This document shows positions 1-7,637 of a DNA stretch of 64,000 nucleotides, one piece after another. Source of the DNA: Pseudomonas abieticivorans (GTDB taxonomy: Bacteria > Pseudomonadota > Gammaproteobacteria > Pseudomonadales > Pseudomonadaceae); assembly GCF_023509015.1 (NCBI RefSeq), contig NZ_CP094975.1, forward strand, positions 6,193,501 to 6,257,500. The letters are read 5' to 3'. Every line of letters begins with the position of its first letter. Position 1 is the stretch's first letter. The position numbers and the translations under genes were made by a program. The notes beneath the pieces were generated by a model. It saw nothing but the letters and a program-made list of their open reading frames with translations. It made no database searches and was not told the DNA's origin.

Positions 1-225
1 AACGATGTCGACCACGAACCGCGCAAGCTCCGTGCGCTCGGCCAGGCTCAAAAACTGCATTTCACTGGACTGGCACACGGCGAACAGCGCGTCGCAACCG
101 TGCTGCAGGTACCACTCGATCAAACGCTCGACGCCGCGATAGTCAATGGCGCCGCTGGCATCAAAGGGGGTCAGCATCACCGGGACAATGCCTTCGATAA
201 CAACCGGGGTAACTCGTGTACTCAT
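1..225 (-). CDS. DHDPS/KDG-aldolase family protein (partial, runs off left edge)
   Basis: Only the first 75 codons are inside the window; the gene continues leftward. The reading starts MSTRVTPVVIEGIVPVMLTP and goes on with FDASGAIDYRGVERLIEWYL, which is the N-terminal strand-helix of the dihydrodipicolinate synthase/N-acetylneuraminate lyase superfamily (G-x-x-x-x-x-x-T-P-F plus the first barrel helix). These class I aldolases or dehydratases form a Schiff base on a lysine that lies beyond the edge. The ATG is 22 bp after the stop of the MFS carrier gene on the same strand, so the two are probably co-transcribed and act on the same sugar acid or amino-acid derivative. The specific substrate cannot be told from this fragment. 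Confidence 0.8.
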   Translation of the reverse strand, partial: MSTRVTPVVIEGIVPVMLTPFDASGAIDYRGVERLIEWYLQHGCDALFAVCQSSEMQFLSLAERTELARFVVDIV

Positions 226-247
226 AAACGGGCCTCTGGGGCAGTGT

Positions 248-1591
248 TCAAACGTGGGAAACGGCGGGTGCGGCCACCACCGGCGCAGGCGTGGCCCGGG
301 CCTCGGGTATCGGTTTGCGCACCAGTAACAGGTAGGCCAGCGCACCCACCAACGCGATGCCGGCACCGGTCAACAGGGCCGGTTGGAAGCTCCAGGTCTG
401 GGCGATGTAGCCGGTCAGGATCGGTGCCAGGGCGCCGCCCAGGAAGCCGCCGAAGTTCTGGATCGAACCCAGCGACGCCACCCGGTTGGCGGGCGCCACG
501 GCGGTGGCCAACGACCAGGCGCAGGCCGAGGAGGCATTGGCCAGGAAGATCACGATGGAGATGCATGCCAGGGCGATGACGTTGCTGTCCACCAGCGCCG
601 CAGGCACGGTGAACACCACCATGCCGAGCATGGCGATGACCATCGAATTGCGCCGCCCCAGCACCGCCGAGCGGCTGCGTTTGGCGATGCGATCGGACAC
701 CCAGCCGGCCACCAGGGCGCCGACAAAGCCGCAGAAAAACGGCACGGCAGCCGCCGCCCCGGTCATTTCCAGGCTCATGTGCCGGGCCGTGCGCAGGTAG
801 CCGGGCAACCAGGTCAGGTACACCCAGTTCAGGTACACCGAACCCATGTAGCCGAGCAACATGCCCCAGGTGGTGCCATAGGAAAACAACGCGCGCCAAT
901 CGGCAAAGGTGACCTTGGGCGCGGCCGCCTTGGCGGGCGATTCATCGGCGTACAGGTAGAGGCGCTCGGCCTCGGTGAGGTCGGCCTTGACCGGGTCGCG
1001 ATAGACCACCAGCCAGATCACCGCCACCACCAGCCCGGCGGCGCCGGTGAGGTAGAACGCCCAGCGCCAGTCAAGGTTGGCGATCAGCACCGACAGGCAC
1101 AGCGGGGCCAGGGCGATGCCCAACGGCGAGGCCGAGTTGAAGATGCCGGTGGGCGTGCCGCGCGACCGTAGCGGGAACCAGTTGCTGACCACCCGGGCAG
1201 CGGACGGGAACTGCGGCGACTCGCCGATGCCCAGTATCACCCGCGCCAACACGAACCAGCCAAAGCTGGACACCAGGCCACCACTGGCCTGGGCCAGCGA
1301 CCACAGCACCAGGCCGCCGCCCAGCAACCAACGCGGCCCGATGCGGTCGACCAGCGCGCCGACGGGCAATTGGCACAGGGCATAACTCCAGGAAAACGCC
1401 GAGAGCAGGATGCCCATTTCCCCCAGGGACAAGTTCAAGTCGGCACGCACGAACTCGTTGGCCACCGCGAGCGTGCCGCGGTCCAGGTAGTTGATCACGC
1501 CGCTGATCATCAACAGCGTCAGGGCAATGGTTTGCTGGCGCCGAATGCGTGGGGGCACCAACAGGGCAGAGTGGGCTTCGTTCATGTTCAT
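248..1591 (-). CDS. MFS transporter, anion:cation symporter (sugar-acid) type
   Basis: About 447 residues with the usual twelve hydrophobic segments. The N-terminal NYLDRGTLAVANEFVRADLN and the loop-2 motif GALVDRIGPRW are typical of the ACS branch of the major facilitator family, which imports glucarate, galactonate, tartrate and similar organic anions. I place the start at the ATG at 1591; the ATG at 1585 is equally possible and has AAAGAGA about 8 bases upstream. An upstream in-frame extension to 1648 is rejected because it is basic and has no ribosome site. It is followed after 22 bp by a DHDPS-family gene and faces a divergent LacI regulator, a common sugar-acid catabolic arrangement. 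Confidence 0.85.
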   Translation of the reverse strand: MNMNEAHSALLVPPRIRRQQTIALTLLMISGVINYLDRGTLAVANEFVRADLNLSLGEMGILLSAFSWSYALCQLPVGALVDRIGPRWLLGGGLVLWSLAQASGGLVSSFGWFVLARVILGIGESPQFPSAARVVSNWFPLRSRGTPTGIFNSASPLGIALAPLCLSVLIANLDWRWAFYLTGAAGLVVAVIWLVVYRDPVKADLTEAERLYLYADESPAKAAAPKVTFADWRALFSYGTTWGMLLGYMGSVYLNWVYLTWLPGYLRTARHMSLEMTGAAAAVPFFCGFVGALVAGWVSDRIAKRSRSAVLGRRNSMVIAMLGMVVFTVPAALVDSNVIALACISIVIFLANASSACAWSLATAVAPANRVASLGSIQNFGGFLGGALAPILTGYIAQTWSFQPALLTGAGIALVGALAYLLLVRKPIPEARATPAPVVAAPAVSHV

Positions 1592-1824
1592 GTCTCTTTT
1601 AGTCTTATTTTTGGACAATGCGCCCCTGCCACGGCGGCCAGTGGGCATCGCTCGGAGGCAGGGTCAATGAAACGTCGTGACGGGCCAGAATGTAACCGCA
1701 CATCATAGTTGACGTAAACGTTGCTATCGAATCATGAACCAGTGCATACGTAACGATTCAGGTTTGAAAATAAGGCCCATTCGATATTTTGTCTAGCGCT
1801 TACATCCTAGAATTATCGCTTCGT

Positions 1825-1849
1825 CAAAGTCAATCGTGCGTTGACTTTG
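1825..1849. repeat. Perfect 9-bp inverted repeat overlapping -35 of the LacI gene
   Basis: CAAAGTCAA and TTGACTTTG are exact reverse complements separated by TCGTGCG. The right arm supplies TTGACT, a good -35 hexamer for the downstream LacI gene; a 17-bp spacer leads to TAGGTT. A protein bound here would block RNA polymerase. Confidence 0.55.
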
Positions 1850-1868
1850 CCACGACCCCCGCCTAGGT

Positions 1869-1883
1869 TAAGCGCACCGCTTA
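1869..1883. promoter_or_regulatory. Candidate LacI-family operator
   Basis: TAAGCG-CAC-CGCTTA is a perfect 15-bp interrupted palindrome 22 bp before the LacI start codon. Its half-site is shared with the TAGCGCTTA near-palindrome at 1794-1802, so the neighbouring LacI protein may bind both. No binding data are available to me. Confidence 0.4.
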
Positions 1884-1904
1884 CTTCGATGTTTACCCGC
1901 ACCC

Positions 1905-2987
1905 ATGACGGTTCCAGCAGACACCCCGCTTACCTCGCCCTCGCCTTTCAAAGACGCCAACGAACCGGTACTTGCCGACGTCGCCCGCATTGCAGGCGTC
2001 TCCACCGCCACCGTGTCGCGCTATTTGAATGAGCCGCAACGGGTCAGCGAAAAAACCCGCGCCAAAGTCCGCCACGCCATCGAGCAGTTGGACTGGGTGC
2101 CCAACGCGGCGGCGCGCTCGCTGGTGTCCCGGCGCTCCTACGCCATTGGCGTGATCATCCCGACCCTGGCCCACGAAAAATTCCACCAGCAACTGCAAGC
2201 CTTCCAGAGCCGCCTGGGCGAGCACGGCCTGGCGGTGTTCGTGGCGTGTTCTTCTTACGATCCAGATGAAGGCTATCGCCAGGCGCGCGGCATGCTTGCC
2301 CGCGGCGTCGATGCCTTGGCGCTGCTGGGCGATGATTACCCCGACGCATTGTTCGAACTGCTCAAGGCCAAGGGCGTGCCTTACATCGTGACCTTCGGCA
2401 AGCGCGTCGGCAGCCCCCACCCTTGCGTGGGTTTTGACCACGGGCGGGCCTATGTCGCCATCACCCGGCGCTTGCTGGAGCTGGGCCATACGCGCCTGGG
2501 GGTGATCTTCCAGTCGCCTGCTGGTAACAGCCGCGTGCAGGCCAGGCTTGAGGCCATCGATGCCACCTTGGCCGAACATGGCCTGGCGATGCGCCCCCCG
2601 CATAGGGCCATCATGGGCACGACTTCGGATGCCGGGCGGGTGCCGTTCGCTCGCGCCAGCTTGCAGCACATCATGGCCCAGCAGCCCGCCCCCACCGCCC
2701 TCATCTGCGGCAACGACATGCTGGCCCTGGGCGCGTTGCTTGAAGCTCAGGCGCTGGGTATCGAGGTACCAGGGGCGCTGTCGATCTGTGGTTTTGACGA
2801 CATAGAGATCGCGGCGCACACCCACCCGCCCCTGACCACGCTGCGGGTGCCTGACCAGGCAATCGGTGAGTTGGCCGCGCAGTATTTGATTGATCGCCTG
2901 GCAGGCTTGCCCTGTGAAGACCCGGCTATGCTGGAGGTGGTGCTGATTGAGCGCGCGTCGACCGCCCAGGCGCCTAACGCTGACTGA
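1905..2987 (+). CDS. LacI family transcriptional regulator
   Basis: 360 residues. The LacI helix-turn-helix is clear at about residues 21-66 (VLADVARIAGVSTATVSRYL, then the hinge NAAARSLVSRRSYAIGVIIP). The remainder is a periplasmic-binding-protein-like effector domain ending in the usual ICGFDDIEIA and TTLRVP motifs. The ATG at 1905 gives a 20-residue leader before the HTH, longer than usual; a shorter start cannot be excluded. It is divergent from the MFS/DHDPS genes and most likely represses them until a sugar-acid intermediate binds (inference). Its 3' end overlaps the next, convergent small gene by 14 bp. Confidence 0.9.
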   Translation: MTVPADTPLTSPSPFKDANEPVLADVARIAGVSTATVSRYLNEPQRVSEKTRAKVRHAIEQLDWVPNAAARSLVSRRSYAIGVIIPTLAHEKFHQQLQAFQSRLGEHGLAVFVACSSYDPDEGYRQARGMLARGVDALALLGDDYPDALFELLKAKGVPYIVTFGKRVGSPHPCVGFDHGRAYVAITRRLLELGHTRLGVIFQSPAGNSRVQARLEAIDATLAEHGLAMRPPHRAIMGTTSDAGRVPFARASLQHIMAQQPAPTALICGNDMLALGALLEAQALGIEVPGALSICGFDDIEIAAHTHPPLTTLRVPDQAIGELAAQYLIDRLAGLPCEDPAMLEVVLIERASTAQAPNAD

Positions 2988-3240
2988 GCAGCTCGTTGCG
3001 CCGGCGTTTGAGATTGGCCTGGCGCTTGGCAATGTCGGCGGCCAACTCGGCAAGTTTTTTCTCGCCCTCGGCCAAGGCGGCTTCACGCGAACCATACAGC
3101 TCGCACACCGGGTAATTGCGGCCATTTTCGGTGCGGTCGAACGCGTCGCTGGAAAACCCGCGGGCGACCAGCTCGATTTCTTGCAGCTGGAAGCTGCGGG
3201 TCAGCAACCAGGCGGTGTAGGGGTAGGTTCGCTGCAACAT
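2974..3240 (-). CDS. Conserved-looking hypothetical protein, 88 aa
   Basis: I do not recognise a family. The ATG at 3240 has AGGA about 10 bases upstream. The protein has no membrane segment or signal peptide. Its C-terminal half (REAALAEGEKKLAELAADIA onward) is charged and heptad-like, consistent with a short coiled coil, and ends KRRRNELLSQR. The N-terminal half is aromatic (TYPYTAWLLTRSFQLQEIEL). The gene is convergent with the LacI gene (14 bp overlap) and divergent from the bestrophin gene, so it shares the 3293-3320 palindrome and may belong to the same regulon (inference). Confidence 0.6.
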   Translation of the reverse strand: MLQRTYPYTAWLLTRSFQLQEIELVARGFSSDAFDRTENGRNYPVCELYGSREAALAEGEKKLAELAADIAKRQANLKRRRNELLSQR

Positions 3241-3292
3241 TCTGGCATTCCTGCGGCCGGCTCCCGGGGCCTATTATTAACAGGGCCCACTC

Positions 3293-3320
3293 ATCGCTAT
3301 ATAGTAAATCATATAGCGAT
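3293..3320. promoter_or_regulatory. Mo-box-like operator 1 (ModE-type palindrome)
   Basis: ATCGCTATAT and ATATAGCGAT are perfect 10-bp arms separated by 8 bases. The classical ModE operator has the form CGnTATAT...ATATAnCG with the same 8-base interval between these arms (established knowledge, from memory). It lies 43 bp before the bestrophin GTG start and 52 bp upstream of the divergent 88-aa gene. Two more copies with the same geometry occur at 4977-5004 and 6849-6876. Confidence 0.7.
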
Positions 3321-3362
3321 ACCCATCGCCTCAAAAAACCTGTTCCGGAGTGCTCAACGGCC

Positions 3363-4277
3363 GTGATTACCCGCCCGCAAAATCCCACCACGCTGACGTT
3401 GCTGTTTTCGCTCAAGGGTTCGATCATCCCCGCGATCTGGCGCAAGGTGCTGTTCACCGTGCTGATCAGCTCGGCCGTGGTGGCCATCCACGGCACCCTG
3501 TTGAGCTTCAAGTTCAGCCTGACCGCCACGCCCTTCACCTTATGGGGCCTGACCCTGGCGATCTTCCTGGGCTTTCGCAACACCGTGGCTTATCAGCGCT
3601 TTTGGGAGGCGCGCACCCTGTGGGGGGAAATGTTGATCGTGTGCCGTAACCTGACCCGCCAGACGCTCAGCCTGCTGCCCGCCTTGCCCCGCGAACAACG
3701 CCGGCCATTGGCCAATGGGCTGATCGGCTTTGCCTACCTACTCAAGCACCAACTACGCGGCACGGCCCCCGGGGCCGAGGTTGCGCCTTTTTTGGACGCC
3801 GACACGCAAGCGGCGCTCGGCAAGCAAAACCCGCCCAGCGCACTGCTCGGCCGGCTGGCCGAGCGCTACCTGGCCGCGGCAAGGCAATCGGGCGCCAGCG
3901 ACGTGGCGCAAATGAACATCGACCAACAGCTCACGCGGCTGTCTTACGTGTTGGGCGGCTGCGAGCGGATCAAGGGCACGCCCATCCCCTACCCTTATAT
4001 TTTGCTGCTGCACCGCACCGTGCACGTGTACTGTTTTTTGCTGCCGTTTTGCCTGGTGGACAGCATCGGCTGGTTCACCCCGCTGGCGGTGTGCATCCTG
4101 GCGTATACGTTTTTTGGGCTCGATGCCCTGGGCGACCAGATCTCCGACCCGTTCGACACCCAGCCCAACGACCTGCCGCTGGATGCCATGTGCCGGAACA
4201 TAGAGATTGCCGTGCTGGAGTTGCTGGACGAGCCAGCACCGGCGCCGTTGCAGCCGGTGGAGGGGGTGTTGCTTTAA
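3363..4277 (+). CDS. Bestrophin family anion channel-like membrane protein
   Basis: 304 residues beginning at a GTG (MITRPQNPTTLTLLFSLKGS) with GGAG 12 bases upstream. The order of features matches bacterial bestrophins (UPF0187): an N-terminal helix with SLKGSIIPAIWRK, a long hydrophobic helix, then LGFRNTVAYQRFWEAR-type sequence that follows the pore helix, and a C-terminal IPYPYILLLHRTVHVYCFLL helix plus DDLG-like DALGDQISDPFDTQPNDLPL. Family members form pentameric anion channels in the inner membrane. The palindrome at 3293-3320 is immediately upstream and recurs beside the molbindin, DipZ and TetR genes, suggesting shared control. The ion carried is unknown. Confidence 0.85.
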   Translation: MITRPQNPTTLTLLFSLKGSIIPAIWRKVLFTVLISSAVVAIHGTLLSFKFSLTATPFTLWGLTLAIFLGFRNTVAYQRFWEARTLWGEMLIVCRNLTRQTLSLLPALPREQRRPLANGLIGFAYLLKHQLRGTAPGAEVAPFLDADTQAALGKQNPPSALLGRLAERYLAAARQSGASDVAQMNIDQQLTRLSYVLGGCERIKGTPIPYPYILLLHRTVHVYCFLLPFCLVDSIGWFTPLAVCILAYTFFGLDALGDQISDPFDTQPNDLPLDAMCRNIEIAVLELLDEPAPAPLQPVEGVLL

Positions 4278-4298
4278 GCGGGGGATTGCGGCGACCGG

Positions 4299-4383
4299 TT
4301 CGCGGATTTAACCGCGAAGCGGGCGCCTTGGCACAGCTGATACACCGCGTCGTTCTTTTCGCGGATAAATCCGCTCCTACGGG
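4299..4383. repeat. REP-type repeat pair
   Basis: TTCGCGG-ATTTAA-CCGCGAA (4299-4318) is followed by TTCGCGGATAAATCCGCTCC (from about 4358) in the same family as the elements at 14546, 47180 and 57476. It sits between the convergent bestrophin and molbindin genes and may serve as a transcription barrier. Confidence 0.7.
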
Positions 4384-4413
4384 GTCACGCCTGCCTGAAT
4401 GATTCGGCCACGG

Positions 4414-4842
4414 TTACTTGGGCACGCCCAAAATGATGTGCGAGGCCTTGATCACCGCCGTGGCGCTCACGCCCACTGCCAAACCCAGCTCCTGGACGGC
4501 GTGGCGGGTGACGATCGAATACACCTGCGCCCCACCCGGCAGCTCCAGCACCACTTCGGCGTTGACCGCGCCGTCGGTGACGCTGACCACCTTACCTTCC
4601 AGGCAGTTGCGCGCCGACAGCCGGAAATCATCGGCTTCGGTCATCAGCATCACCCAAGGGGCCTTCACCAACGCCACCGCAGCGGCACCGGCCACCAGCC
4701 CCAGGGACTTGACGCTGGCCAGCGTCACCACTGCCACCAACGACTCGCCGCCCGGCAGCGCCAGCACCACCTCGGCATTGACCGAGCCTTCCTGAACCTG
4801 GCTGACGGTACCTTTGAACACGTTGCGGGCACTGACTTTCAT
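4414..4842 (-). CDS. Twin-Mop-domain molybdate-binding protein (molbindin)
   Basis: 142 residues made of two tandem Mop/TOBE domains of about 70 residues: MKVSARNVFKGTVSQVQEGS at residue 1 and the matching RLSARNCLEGKVVSVTDGAV at about 74. Each has the G-x-V-x-x-V-x-x-G-x-V-N-A-E-V signature and a conserved SVKSLGL or AVQELGL helix. Such di-Mop proteins bind molybdate or tungstate oxyanions at subunit interfaces and store or buffer them in the cytoplasm. AAGGA is 8 bases before the ATG. The gene is divergent from dipZ with an 8-base-spaced ModE-like palindrome at 4977-5004 between them. No modABC transporter or modE gene is in the window. Confidence 0.92.
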   Translation of the reverse strand: MKVSARNVFKGTVSQVQEGSVNAEVVLALPGGESLVAVVTLASVKSLGLVAGAAAVALVKAPWVMLMTEADDFRLSARNCLEGKVVSVTDGAVNAEVVLELPGGAQVYSIVTRHAVQELGLAVGVSATAVIKASHIILGVPK

Positions 4843-4976
4843 GGTGTAGATCCTTTTTTATGGGCAGTTGCAAATATCCCCCATCATCAACAAACACGTT
4901 ATGTCATTTCAACCATAGCGAAGGGTCAGGCCTGCAAGTCTTCATAGAAGGGTTTTCTTCTGTTTTCATGGGGGTA

Positions 4977-5004
4977 TTCGCTATATCTTTTACTATATAG
5001 CGAC
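4977..5004. promoter_or_regulatory. Mo-box-like operator 2
   Basis: Arms TCGCTATAT (4978-4986) and ATATAGCGA (4995-5003) are exact reverse complements around an 8-base spacer. It lies between the divergent molbindin and dipZ genes, 135 bp and 105 bp from their respective starts, so it can influence either. Confidence 0.7.
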
Positions 5005-5108
5005 TACTCCGGCGCAGGTATCACAATTTGTTTAAGTGACCGTGAGGATTCGGGGAATCGCACTGCGCCAAGCTCCACACTACTCACTCTGCTCAGGCCG
5101 ATACGACC

Positions 5109-6842
5109 ATGCTGCTACTTATCCTCGCCTACCTCGGCGGGGTGCTGACTATCGTCAGCCCCTGCATCCTGCCGGTTTTACCGTTTGTATTCGCCCGCAC
5201 CGGGCAACCGTTCGTGCGCAGCGGCCTGCCGTTGCTGGTGGGCATGGCCATGACCTTTGCCCTGGTGGCTACCCTGGCCGCCGTGGGCGGTGCCTGGGTG
5301 GTGCAACTCAACCAGTACGGGCGGTGGTTGGCCTTGGTGTTCGTCGCATTGTTCGGCTTGACCTTACTATTTCCCACGCTGGCCGACCGCCTGACCCGGC
5401 CCCTGGTCGCCGCTGGCAGCCGGCTCTCGGAAGCCGCCGGGCATGACAGCCGGCCCCGCCCGGGTGCCTCGTTTTTGATCGGCATCGCCACCGGCCTGCT
5501 CTGGGCCCCGTGCGCCGGGCCGATCCTGGGCCTGGTGCTGACCGGCGCCGCGCTGCAAGGCGCCAGCGTAGGCAGTACGTTGCTGTTGCTGGCTTACGCC
5601 GCAGGCGCCGCCACCTCGCTTGCCGTCGCGCTGTTGCTGGGCGGCAAGGTGTTCGCCGCCATGAAGCGCTCCATCGGTGCCGGTGAATGGGTACGCCGTG
5701 GCTTGGGCGCGGCCATGTTGCTGGGTGTGGTGGCGATTGCCTCGGGCCTGGACACCGGACTGCTGTCGCAGGTGTCCACCGCGTCCACCGGGTCGCTGGA
5801 ACAGGGCCTGGTCGATCGCCTGGCCAACCGGCAAGGCCAAGCAATGAAAGTGGCCAACAAGCCCGACGCCGTGCTGCCGATCGAAGGCGACCTGCCGGCG
5901 CTGGACGGCGCCGTGCAATGGCTCAACTCGCCGCCCCTGAGCGCGCAGGCGCTGCGCGGCAAGGTGGTGCTGATCGATTTCTGGACCTACTCGTGCATCA
6001 ACTGCCTGCGCACCCTGCCCTACGTCAAGGCCTGGGCCGACAAGTACCGCGACCAGGGCCTGGTAGTGATCGGCGTGCACTCGCCGGAGTTCGCCTTCGA
6101 GCAGAACGTGGGCAACGTCACCCAGGCCATGAAAAAACTGGGTATCACCTACCCCGTGGCCATCGACAACGACTTCAAGATCTGGCGCGCCTTCGACAAC
6201 CAGTACTGGCCCGCCCACTACTTTGTCGACGCCAACGGGCATATCCGCTACCACCACTTTGGCGAAGGCGCCTACGAGGAATCCGAGCGAGTGATCCAGA
6301 GCCTGCTGCGCGAAGCCGGGCACAGCGGCGTGGCCAATGACAGGGTATCGGCCCAGGCTGGCGGCGTGGAGCAAGGCTCGGACAAGGCCGACGTGGCCTC
6401 GCCGGAGACATATGTCGGTTACCGGCGCTCGGAGCACTTTGCCTCCACCCCCGACATCGCCGCCGATACCGCGGCCGCCTACCGCCTGCCCGCCCAACCC
6501 AGCTTGAACCAATGGGGGCTGGAAGGCCGTTGGATGATCGGTTCTGAAAACGCTTCGCTGCAAGGCCCCACCGGCAAGATCGCCTACCGCTTCCATGCCC
6601 GCGACCTGCACCTGGTGCTGGGGCCGGGGGCGGATGGCAAGCCGGTACGCTTTCGCGTGATGATCGATGGCAAGGCGCCCGACGATGCCCATGGCAGCGA
6701 TGTGGGTGCAGACGGCAGCGGCATGGTCACGGAGCAACGCCTGTATCAGCTGCTGCGCCAACCGGGAGCGATCACCGACCATACCTTCAGCATCGAGTTT
6801 ATGGACCCCGGGGTCTCGGCTTACGCGTTTACCTTTGGTTAA
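5109..6842 (+). CDS. DipZ-like protein: DsbD/CcdA membrane domain fused to thioredoxin-like domain
   Basis: 577 residues. Residues 1-215 form six hydrophobic helices with the two CcdA redox cysteines in SPCILPVLP (Cys19) and WAPCAGP (Cys135). Residues about 265-400 form a TlpA/thioredoxin-like domain with the active-site CINC at 296-299 (FWTYSCINCLRTLPYVKAWA). The C-terminal ~170 residues match the beta-rich extension of DipZ proteins. These proteins move reducing power from the cytoplasm across the inner membrane to extracytoplasmic thiols. It is flanked by ModE-like palindromes on both sides, which would place thiol redox under molybdate control (inference). No cytochrome c maturation genes are adjacent. 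Confidence 0.9.
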   Translation: MLLLILAYLGGVLTIVSPCILPVLPFVFARTGQPFVRSGLPLLVGMAMTFALVATLAAVGGAWVVQLNQYGRWLALVFVALFGLTLLFPTLADRLTRPLVAAGSRLSEAAGHDSRPRPGASFLIGIATGLLWAPCAGPILGLVLTGAALQGASVGSTLLLLAYAAGAATSLAVALLLGGKVFAAMKRSIGAGEWVRRGLGAAMLLGVVAIASGLDTGLLSQVSTASTGSLEQGLVDRLANRQGQAMKVANKPDAVLPIEGDLPALDGAVQWLNSPPLSAQALRGKVVLIDFWTYSCINCLRTLPYVKAWADKYRDQGLVVIGVHSPEFAFEQNVGNVTQAMKKLGITYPVAIDNDFKIWRAFDNQYWPAHYFVDANGHIRYHHFGEGAYEESERVIQSLLREAGHSGVANDRVSAQAGGVEQGSDKADVASPETYVGYRRSEHFASTPDIAADTAAAYRLPAQPSLNQWGLEGRWMIGSENASLQGPTGKIAYRFHARDLHLVLGPGADGKPVRFRVMIDGKAPDDAHGSDVGADGSGMVTEQRLYQLLRQPGAITDHTFSIEFMDPGVSAYAFTFG

Positions 6843-6848
6843 TCCGCT

Positions 6849-6876
6849 ATCGCTATATAGTTTTGTATATTACGAT
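6849..6876. promoter_or_regulatory. Mo-box-like operator 3
   Basis: Left arm ATCGCTATAT matches operator 1 exactly; the right arm ATATTACGAT matches at 8 of 10 positions; the spacer is again 8 bases. It lies 46 bp before the TetR start codon and 6 bp after the dipZ stop, so it would control tetR separately from dipZ. Confidence 0.6.
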
Positions 6877-6922
6877 TCTCCTCACCGGCGCCTCGAGCGC
6901 CGGGCTTAATAAGGAATTCGCG

Positions 6923-7603
6923 ATGTACATCATGCCGTTCGACCCACAGTTCGACGTCAACCCCGCGCCGAACGAGCCGAGCGAACACCCGGAGCCGGTG
7001 CGCGAACTGATCATCAAGGCAGCCGGCGAGGCCTTCGCTCGCGAGGGCTACGCGGCCACCACGGTCGCCAGCATCGCCCTGATGGCCGGGCTGCCCAAGT
7101 CCAACGTGCTGTACTACTTCAAATCCAAGGACAACCTCTACGCCCAGGTGCTGGAAGACATCGCGCCGCCCTACCTGAACGCTTGCATGCCGCTCAAGGC
7201 CGACGACGAGCCATTCGCGGCCCTGACTGGCATGGTGACCGCGATGATCAGCCTGTTCGAGCGTCAGCCGTTCGCCGCCAAGGTGTTCATGATCGAACTC
7301 AAGGAGGGCGCCCGGCGGCTGCCCGGCGAAACCTTCGAGCGCTGGTCGGTCCAGGCCCAGAAAAGCGTCGCCAGCCTGCGCCAGTGGATCGACCGCGGGT
7401 TGCTGGCACCGGTCGACCCGGAGCATGTGCTGCTTTCGCTGTGGGCCATTGCGCAGTCGTGTGTGAGCCTGGGTTGGCAGATCCCCAGCGTGCGCGGCCA
7501 GGGCATTGATTACCAGGCTGCCGCCAGCACGGCGACACGGTTGCTGCTCAGTGGCCTGACGCCGGCATCGCCGGCGCTGATGCGGCGTGCCGTTCACGGA
7601 TAA
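6923..7603 (+). CDS. TetR/AcrR family regulator, RutR-like C-terminal domain
   Basis: 226 residues starting at the ATG at 6923, which has AAGGA 7 bases upstream; the longer reading frame from 6863 runs through the operator and is rejected. The TetR helix-turn-helix is at about residues 25-70 (IIKAAGEAFAREGYAATTVA then AGLPKSNVLYYFKSKDNLYA). The C-terminal part (FAAKVFMIELKEGARRLP and PVDPEHVLLSLWAIAQSC) resembles RutR/YcdC. The ligand is unknown. It may autoregulate or control the bestrophin-molbindin-dipZ genes; the flanking palindromes could be its own sites instead of ModE sites. Confidence 0.88.
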   Translation: MYIMPFDPQFDVNPAPNEPSEHPEPVRELIIKAAGEAFAREGYAATTVASIALMAGLPKSNVLYYFKSKDNLYAQVLEDIAPPYLNACMPLKADDEPFAALTGMVTAMISLFERQPFAAKVFMIELKEGARRLPGETFERWSVQAQKSVASLRQWIDRGLLAPVDPEHVLLSLWAIAQSCVSLGWQIPSVRGQGIDYQAAASTATRLLLSGLTPASPALMRRAVHG

Positions 7604-7637
7604 ATCCGCGCCTGGCCACGAAAGCGCCGCCATGCTC

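Larger units (their letters stand above)
1592..1904. promoter_or_regulatory. Divergent control region between MFS carrier and LacI regulator
   Basis: This 313-bp stretch has no gene. It holds three symmetric elements. A near-palindrome TAGCGCTTA at 1794-1802 resembles the GCGC-centred core of LacI-family operators. A perfect 9-bp inverted repeat CAAAGTCAA/TTGACTTTG with a 7-base spacer lies at 1825-1849, and its right arm forms a -35-like TTGACT. A perfect 6-bp inverted repeat TAAGCG-CAC-CGCTTA lies at 1869-1883, just after a weak -10-like TAGGTT at 1864-1869. The layout fits autorepression by the LacI protein plus control of the divergent carrier gene (inference). Confidence 0.5.

Noticed and set aside
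5367..6782. 471-codon open frame on the minus strand
   Set aside because: Antisense to dipZ, which has both redox domains.
6863..6922. N-terminal extension of the TetR gene
   Set aside because: It begins with TTG inside the third palindrome; the ATG at 6923 has a clear AAGGA site.
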